Below, piece after piece: positions 4,759 through 8,513 of a stretch of DNA of 8,513 nt. Every line of letters starts with the position of its first letter. Position 1 is the stretch's first letter. The notes beneath the pieces are model-generated. The model did not search any database. It was not told the DNA's origin and saw only the letters and a list, made by a program, of their open reading frames with translations. The translations under genes and the position numbers were made by a program. The stretch covers positions 1 to 8,513 of the forward strand of contig DASYYE010000374.1 of NCBI GenBank assembly GCA_035946955.1. Direction: 5' to 3'. The stretch is from DASYYE01 sp035946955. GTDB taxonomy: Bacteria > Actinomycetota > Actinomycetes > Streptosporangiales > Streptosporangiaceae.

Positions 4759-5603
4759 CCGACCAATTCGCAATGCCGCCATATTCGCCAGAACCCATAC
4801 ATATGTGGGTGACAGTCACGCCTGAGATCGCCACCGACTGGCTAAATGACAGGAAAACCAACCGTCGCCTCAGCCAAATGTGGGTGGATAGTGCGGCCCG
4901 CGACATCGCCGCAGGCCACCACCACCGCAACCATCAGGGCATGGCCTTTAGCTGGCTGGATGGGAGGTGGCGGATGCACGACGGGCAGCACCGATGTGCC
5001 GCAGTCGTCAAGACCGGAATACCGATCAGGATAAGCGTGTGGTTCGGCACCGACCCGGATGGTGTTGACGTCGGCCGCACGCGACAGTACGGCCATCAGC
5101 TAGCCATTGACGAACGCTTCGCGTCGGCCAGCACAGTTGCGGCATCGGCCCGGCTTATCTCCATCTGGACATCGAGCGCATATCCGCCCGGCACAGGGAC
5201 CAACCTCAAGCCCACCTGGGATGAGATGGATGCATTGCTGGCGGCCCATCCCTGTATCGCGGACACCATCCACTTGGCGGACAGAACGCGCAAGGGGTGC
5301 GGCATGAGGGCAAGCGTCGCGGCGTGGTTCCGCTACGTCACTGCCCACCTCGGTGCTGACTGCAAATCGTCAGACGACGACTGGTTCATCACCAGGCTGG
5401 CAGAGGGCGATGGGCTCAAGACAGGGCATCCTGCTCTCACGCTCCGCAATCGCGTTATCTCAGACCGGCACTTCGCTCACGACCCCTTCCGTCTCGCCGC
5501 TGGCTGCATCTACGCCTGGAATGCCTACCGGGAAGGCCGGGACCTCGTCATTCTCAAGATCCCTGCCAACCTCACCCCTGCGAACTTCCCGGAGGCGAAG
5601 TGA
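4755..5603 (+). CDS. ParB-like / DGQHR-motif protein
   Basis: 282 residues with ATG at 4755, six bases after GGAGG (4744-4748). The N-terminal part fits the phage ParB-like family: TPEIATDWL (22-30), NRRLSQMWVDSAARDIAAG (36-54), a beta segment, then HDGQHRCAAVV (75-85) and VWFGTDPDGVDVGRTR (95-110). In this family the (L/H)DGQHR box is equivalent to the GxxR nucleotide-binding region of ParB-type domains; some relatives bind CTP or cleave DNA, many are untested. The rest is helical, without known motif. Third-position base choice is visibly less GC-rich than in neighbours (ATA, CCA, GCA and TAT codons are frequent), which suggests a separate origin. A role in DNA segregation or regulation, perhaps at the palindromes, is possible but unproven. 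Confidence 0.78.
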   Translation: MTDQFAMPPYSPEPIHMWVTVTPEIATDWLNDRKTNRRLSQMWVDSAARDIAAGHHHRNHQGMAFSWLDGRWRMHDGQHRCAAVVKTGIPIRISVWFGTDPDGVDVGRTRQYGHQLAIDERFASASTVAASARLISIWTSSAYPPGTGTNLKPTWDEMDALLAAHPCIADTIHLADRTRKGCGMRASVAAWFRYVTAHLGADCKSSDDDWFITRLAEGDGLKTGHPALTLRNRVISDRHFAHDPFRLAAGCIYAWNAYREGRDLVILKIPANLTPANFPEAK

Positions 5604-6061
5604 CCGACCTGCGCCCGCACTTCCCCGAACCACCCCGCATCGGCGAAGCCCTCGAACGCGACTTCGAGCGCGCCGGCCACGCCATCACGGACACCGCCCA
5701 CACGCTGGCCGGAGCGGTCAGCCACATACCACACCCCCACCGATATCCTCAACCCAGCACACCAGCCACCACCCCGGAGGACACAATGTCCGTGCTCGCC
5801 ACCATCAGGAACGACGTCGAGAACGCCTACAGCGGCTTCCGCACCGTCATCGAAGACGCCCTGCCCAAGCTCGGCGGCATCGCCGACAGCATCCAGGGCT
5901 CCACACTCGCCCAGTACGTCTTCGACATCGTCGGCACCATCGACCCCGCGCTTGAGGCCGACATGGTCACCGTCCTCCAGGTGATGGCCCGGCGGGCACC
6001 AGCCGCCGCCGCGCCAGAGGTTCCGGCCGAGACCGTGACCGCAGCCGTCCCCGCAGGGTGA
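5600..6061 (+). CDS. Hypothetical protein with two possible in-frame starts
   Basis: The frame is open from GTG 5600 (GGAGG at 5591-5595, GTGA overlap with the ParB-like gene), giving 153 residues. A second start, ATG 5786, has an equally good GGAGG at 5776-5780 and gives 91 residues beginning MSVLATIRNDVENAYSGF. The second part is the better-formed domain: helical and acidic, with DALPKLGGIADSIQGSTLAQYV and an Ala/Pro-rich tail; similar short proteins are familiar to me from actinophages. The first 62 residues start with a plausible helix (IGEALERDFERAGHAITD) but end in a Pro/His/Thr-rich, low-complexity link (about 44-62). Either one long protein, two nested products, or a short gene preceded by a leader. 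The function is unknown. Confidence 0.75.
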   Translation: MTDLRPHFPEPPRIGEALERDFERAGHAITDTAHTLAGAVSHIPHPHRYPQPSTPATTPEDTMSVLATIRNDVENAYSGFRTVIEDALPKLGGIADSIQGSTLAQYVFDIVGTIDPALEADMVTVLQVMARRAPAAAAPEVPAETVTAAVPAG

Positions 6062-6330
6062 CCACTCCACAGCAGCCCGTGCCGCCGGTAGACACGGGCA
6101 ACACACTCCTCACCCAGCAGCCCGCCCACCTCGTCACCACCCTCGTCGAGGTCGGCGGCGGCCAGCGGCTGGCAATGACCATCCGCACGCCATCCACCAC
6201 CCCGACCGTGCTCCTGGAGAAGGCGGACGCGGACACCTGGGCGGCCAACCTCACGAAGACCGCCAAGCTGATGTCGGCGTCCGGGCTGATCGTGGGCGGC
6301 AACGGCATGGTGCCGAAAGGACACGGATGA
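6058..6330 (+). CDS. Small conserved phage-type protein, 90 aa
   Basis: GTG 6058 forms GTGA with the upstream stop and has no strong ribosome site, so it is probably translated by coupling. Core: HLVTTLVEVGGGQRLAMTIR then TPSTTPTVLLEKADADTWA, a pattern of beta strands and a helix that I remember from small proteins in actinobacterial phages (G-x-R-L-A-x-T-I-R-T-P). No function assigned to my knowledge. It overlaps the next gene by ATGA. Confidence 0.8.
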   Translation: MTTPQQPVPPVDTGNTLLTQQPAHLVTTLVEVGGGQRLAMTIRTPSTTPTVLLEKADADTWAANLTKTAKLMSASGLIVGGNGMVPKGHG

Positions 6331-6707
6331 GCAGCCCAGCCGAGACCGTCAAACTGGTCCGCCGCCCGCTCAGCGAGACGCTCCGCTATCTCGCGTCCAA
6401 ACTGGACGAGGGCGGCCCGGGTGAGCGCAACACAGCACTGAGTGTCGCCGTCGCGCTCGAAGCGACAGCGGACGAAGTCGCCGCCCGCGAAGCTGCCACG
6501 AAGGGGGTACGCGTCGTCCTGCACGACGGCCCCGAATACATCTTCCCTGCCGCAGAGGACTTCGAGGTTGACCTCGGCCACGCCTACCTGCGCCTGACCG
6601 GAAGCGACGGCAAAGACGTCGCCCACTTCGCCTCAGGCTGGCTTGGCGTCTGGCACCTCGGCGCCGAAGAAGGCGACGCCGAGGACGCACAGAGCAGGGC
6701 TGGGTGA
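6327..6707 (+). CDS. Hypothetical protein, 126 aa
   Basis: ATG 6327 has AAAGGA at 6316-6321. The N-terminal half is helical (SETLRYLASKLDEG, ALSVAVALEATADEVAAREA). The C-terminal half is a likely beta domain with YIFPAAEDFEVDLGHAYLRL and then HFASGWLGVW, followed by an acidic tail. The Phe-Pro-Ala-Ala...L.L...FASG.W..V arrangement recurs in small actinophage proteins that I cannot name. No catalytic motif is seen. Confidence 0.78.
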   Translation: MSSPAETVKLVRRPLSETLRYLASKLDEGGPGERNTALSVAVALEATADEVAAREAATKGVRVVLHDGPEYIFPAAEDFEVDLGHAYLRLTGSDGKDVAHFASGWLGVWHLGAEEGDAEDAQSRAG

Positions 6708-6940
6708 TGGCAGCAGGACCGCAGCGCCGCCCGCTGCCCGCCCGCCACCTCGGCGCGCACATCGTGCCCGTCGAGCTGGCGCTGAAGGAACGGGCCGCCC
6801 ACGTCAGCCCATCCGCCTTCCGTGACGCGGCCAAAGCGTTTGGCATGGACGACGACCAGGCCTACGCGATGGGTGCGTTCATGGCCCACGTAGTCGAGGG
6901 TGAGTTCCGCGCGCTCGCCGACGAGCTTCACTACTGGTGA
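6707..6940 (+). CDS. Hypothetical protein, 77 aa
   Basis: Start ATG 6707 forms TGATG with the previous stop; GTG 6704 is the in-frame alternative and adds one residue. The N-terminus is basic (AAGPQRRPLPARHLGAH), followed by two or three helices (SPSAFRDAAKAFGMDDDQAYAMGAFMAHVVEGEFRALAD without known motif). It is soluble and of unknown function. The next gene starts after a six-base gap, one of only two points in the cassette where genes do not overlap. Confidence 0.75.
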   Translation: MAAGPQRRPLPARHLGAHIVPVELALKERAAHVSPSAFRDAAKAFGMDDDQAYAMGAFMAHVVEGEFRALADELHYW

Positions 6941-6946
6941 CCTGCG

Positions 6947-7255
6947 ATGACTGACATGCCAACGGTCATCGTGGTGAACGAGCGCACCGCGAACGCGATC
7001 CGGGCGCAGTATGACGGCGAGCTGCCCAGCATTTTCGTCATCGCCCCCGCGATCCCAGATGGCGCGGCCATCGACCTTGCTCTGCTGATGAACGACCCGC
7101 TGCCGAAGGCCTGCCGCAACTGCGGGCGCTCAATCGTCCCGGCAGGAGGTTCCCCTACCGGCTGGACGCACGACCCTGGCTCTCCCATCAAGGGCTGGCA
7201 GGGCATCCGCTGCCCGAGCAGGCTCTGTGGCGCGGCACCCATCGTGGTGGAGTAG
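6947..7255 (+). CDS. Small protein with a zinc-ribbon-like motif, 102 aa
   Basis: The N-terminal half (TVIVVNERTANAIRAQYDGELP...) looks like a small alpha/beta segment. The C-terminal half carries CRNCG (about 59-63), a Gly/Pro-rich loop with GWTHD, and RCPSRLCG (about 89-96): two cysteine pairs (C-x2-C and C-x4-C) fit a zinc ribbon. Such CxxCG...GWxH...C ribbons are common in small actinophage proteins and may bind nucleic acid or partner proteins. No specific function can be given. The stop TAG is followed at once by GTG ATG of the next gene. Confidence 0.78.
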   Translation: MTDMPTVIVVNERTANAIRAQYDGELPSIFVIAPAIPDGAAIDLALLMNDPLPKACRNCGRSIVPAGGSPTGWTHDPGSPIKGWQGIRCPSRLCGAAPIVVE

Positions 7256-7257
7256 TG

Positions 7258-7527
7258 ATGACTGAGAACGACGGACAGGGCCACCTCGTGCCGCCCGCCT
7301 GGCTGGAAGCGAACGGCCTCACGGCCGAGGAACTGGAGCGGTTCAAGGCCGACTTCGAGCGCGCGAACCGCACCGGCCGCGTGAAGATCCTGACGCCGCT
7401 GCCACGCCGCGTCAGGGCCCGGCTCTGGCTCCGGGCGCGCGTCACCGGCGTGGGGGTCTGGCTCATGGACCACGGGCGGTACGGGCTTGCCGAGGCGCTG
7501 TGGCGGGTCTGCCGGATGCTGCCATGA
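7258..7527 (+). CDS. Hypothetical basic protein, 89 aa
   Basis: ATG 7258 is preferred to GTG 7255 because GGTGGAG (7246-7252) is then at the usual spacing of five. The first part is acidic and helical (LTAEELERFKADFERAN). The second part is rich in Arg and hydrophobic residues (PLPRRVRARLWLRARVTGVGVWLM), which could be an amphipathic or membrane-bound helix. A terminal helix LAEALWRVCRML follows. I do not recognise it. ATGA overlap with the next gene. Confidence 0.75.
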   Translation: MTENDGQGHLVPPAWLEANGLTAEELERFKADFERANRTGRVKILTPLPRRVRARLWLRARVTGVGVWLMDHGRYGLAEALWRVCRMLP

Positions 7528-7889
7528 GCGAGCCGTTCCGTGACAGCCTTCACGTCAACTCGCGCGACCGGTTCGCGGAGAAGCTCTCACACCACCAGCG
7601 CGCCCACGCCGCCATGCAGACCGACACCCTGTTCCACGTCCAGGCCGAGACGGTCGGCCTCATGCTCGACGTCATAGACCAGGTCACCGACCGGATGACA
7701 GCCTTCCGCATTGCGGACGCGATCGCGGACAGGTGGGCCGCTGACTTCGACGCGCGGATCATCACTGAAGCCGAGTACCGGGCGTGGACAGAGCGGATCA
7801 TGCCGAGGCTCGCGGCCGAATTCACAGAGCAACTCGCGGACGTGCTGCCCGAGGGCGTGCGGTTCGAGTGGGGCGGCGACGGTGAGTGA
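7524..7889 (+). CDS. Hypothetical helical protein, 121 aa
   Basis: The protein is almost entirely helical: DRFAEKLSHHQRAHAAMQ, then TVGLMLDVIDQVTDRMTAF, RIADAIADRWAADFDARI, and EYRAWTERIMPRLAAEFTEQLADVL split by short turns. It has no signal peptide or enzyme motif. The heptad-like spacing suggests a helical bundle or oligomer. I cannot assign a family. Coupled to both neighbours (ATGA upstream; 8-bp overlap downstream). Confidence 0.77.
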   Translation: MSEPFRDSLHVNSRDRFAEKLSHHQRAHAAMQTDTLFHVQAETVGLMLDVIDQVTDRMTAFRIADAIADRWAADFDARIITEAEYRAWTERIMPRLAAEFTEQLADVLPEGVRFEWGGDGE

Positions 7890-8055
7890 CCTGACGGACG
7901 CCCTTGACCGGGCGCTCATCTCGGCTGGCAGGCACCACATGGACGGCATGAGCCTGCAAGGCGCGCTCGCGCTCGCGTCGGTGGACCTGGCTGAAGACCC
8001 GGACTGGATCGCGTCGCAAAGGCCACCTGACGATGCCGTGGCGCAAGACAGCTGA
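7882..8055 (+). CDS. Hypothetical mini-protein, 57 aa
   Basis: GTG 7882 overlaps the preceding stop by 8 bp. The product is short and helical at its start (LTDALDRALISAGRHHMDG, then LQGALALASVDLAED), with an acidic C-terminus. The 3' end overlaps the HNH gene by 23 bp. It follows the same coupling pattern as its neighbours, which is the main support that it is real. Confidence 0.65.
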   Translation: MSDLTDALDRALISAGRHHMDGMSLQGALALASVDLAEDPDWIASQRPPDDAVAQDS

Positions 8056-8353
8056 GGACCGTGCCCGTGAGGCCGCGTTCTACGGCGACCCCGAGTACAA
8101 GCGCAACAAGGCGATCGTCCGCCGCCGCTCCGGTGGCCGCTGCGAGGTCACCGAGGACGGCAGGCGGTGCGGCAGCCGCAAAGGCGTGCAGTGCGACCAC
8201 GTCACCCCCAGGGCGCAAGGCGGCACGCACGCACTGTCGAACCTCCGCGACACCTGCCAGGACCACCACCGGAAGAAGACCGCACAGGAAGGCGGCGGAT
8301 GGCGGCGCGGCAGCACACCCGACCCGCCACTCCAGCGCCGCACCACCTGGTGA
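8033..8353 (+). CDS. HNH endonuclease
   Basis: 106 residues. The HNH fold is clear: Cys37 and Cys46 with Cys75 and His78 or His79 as likely zinc ligands, Asp55-His56 in the QCDHVTPRAQGGTHALSNL strand-helix block (general base and metal binding), Asn70, then CQDHHRKKT. The order C...C...DH-x2-P...GG...N-L...C-x2-HH-x2-K-T is the usual one of phage HNH nucleases. In many phages such a gene stands next to the terminase genes and takes part in DNA packaging; here only a short unknown gene follows before the window ends. A stand-alone homing nuclease is the alternative. AAAGG at 8018-8022 may serve as ribosome site. Confidence 0.93.
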   Translation: MPWRKTAEDRAREAAFYGDPEYKRNKAIVRRRSGGRCEVTEDGRRCGSRKGVQCDHVTPRAQGGTHALSNLRDTCQDHHRKKTAQEGGGWRRGSTPDPPLQRRTTW

Positions 8354-8513
8354 CCGCTCTGGCTGGCACCGCGGCGGCCGTCACGGAAGGTGACAGGCGA
8401 AGGGTGACGGTCTGTGAGGAGTGCCCTGACCTGCACAAACGCAGCGACGCACCACGCAGGACGATCAAGCCTCTGACCTGGGAAAACAAAGTCCAGCGCG
8501 GCACCTCTCTCAG
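8350..8513 (+). CDS. Hypothetical protein, 5' part (runs off the right edge)
   Basis: GTG 8350 forms GTGA with the HNH stop, the same coupling as elsewhere in the cassette, and the frame stays open for 54 codons to the window end. Visible features are an Ala/Thr-rich start, VTVCEECPDLHKR (possible C-x2-C metal pair) and a basic stretch with PRRTIKPLTWENK. GTG 8404 is a possible later start. It does not look like a terminase small subunit from what is visible, but too little is present to decide. Confidence 0.5.
   Translation, partial: MTALAGTAAAVTEGDRRRVTVCEECPDLHKRSDAPRRTIKPLTWENKVQRGTSL

Noticed and set aside
3519..4802. 427-codon open frame on the minus strand
   Set aside because: It lies opposite four genes with good starts and stop-start overlaps. 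Its sequence is low in sense-like motifs and typical of the antisense frame of GC-rich genes.

Overview
The window is high-GC DNA with GTG and TTG starts, very tight gene packing and TTGTCCACA-type DnaA boxes. It looks actinobacterial, from Streptomyces or a relative, and most likely part of a prophage, phage or plasmid-like element. No integrase, terminase, capsid or tail gene is visible, so phage is an inference from gene style and from the HNH gene at the right end. All convincing genes are on the + strand.

Left part (1-1276): the 3' part of a DUF6745-family gene, which enters from outside the window through a 12-bp tandem repeat coding for a Ser-Leu-x-x peptide repeat. A small partner gene of unknown function follows, and a perfect 12-bp GC-rich hairpin after it probably ends this transcription unit.

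Middle control region (1309-1902): a small winged-helix DNA-binding protein gene, then about 230 bp of non-coding DNA with three near-identical palindromes (arms around CGGTAC / GTACCG, spacer CACA). Four DnaA boxes are interleaved with them: three are exact TTGTCCACA and one starts with C. A locally AT-richer stretch lies between the palindromes and the last two boxes. This looks like a replication origin or partition/operator region, with the winged-helix protein as the obvious candidate ligand of the palindromes.

Right part (1903-8513): an unbroken run of 18 small genes. Almost all are joined by ATGA/GTGA or 8-bp stop-start overlaps, which suggests one polycistronic, translationally coupled transcript. 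Recognisable members are a ParB-like/DGQHR-motif protein (4755-5603), an HNH endonuclease (8033-8353), a two-helix membrane mini-protein (3112-3318) and a few small Cys/His-rich proteins. The rest are unrecognised small proteins of the kind that fill accessory regions of actinobacterial phages and prophages. The last gene, at 8350, runs off the right edge.

A working reading is that the HTH protein, palindromes and DnaA boxes form the control or replication centre, and that the long cassette to the right is expressed from a promoter inside or next to that region.
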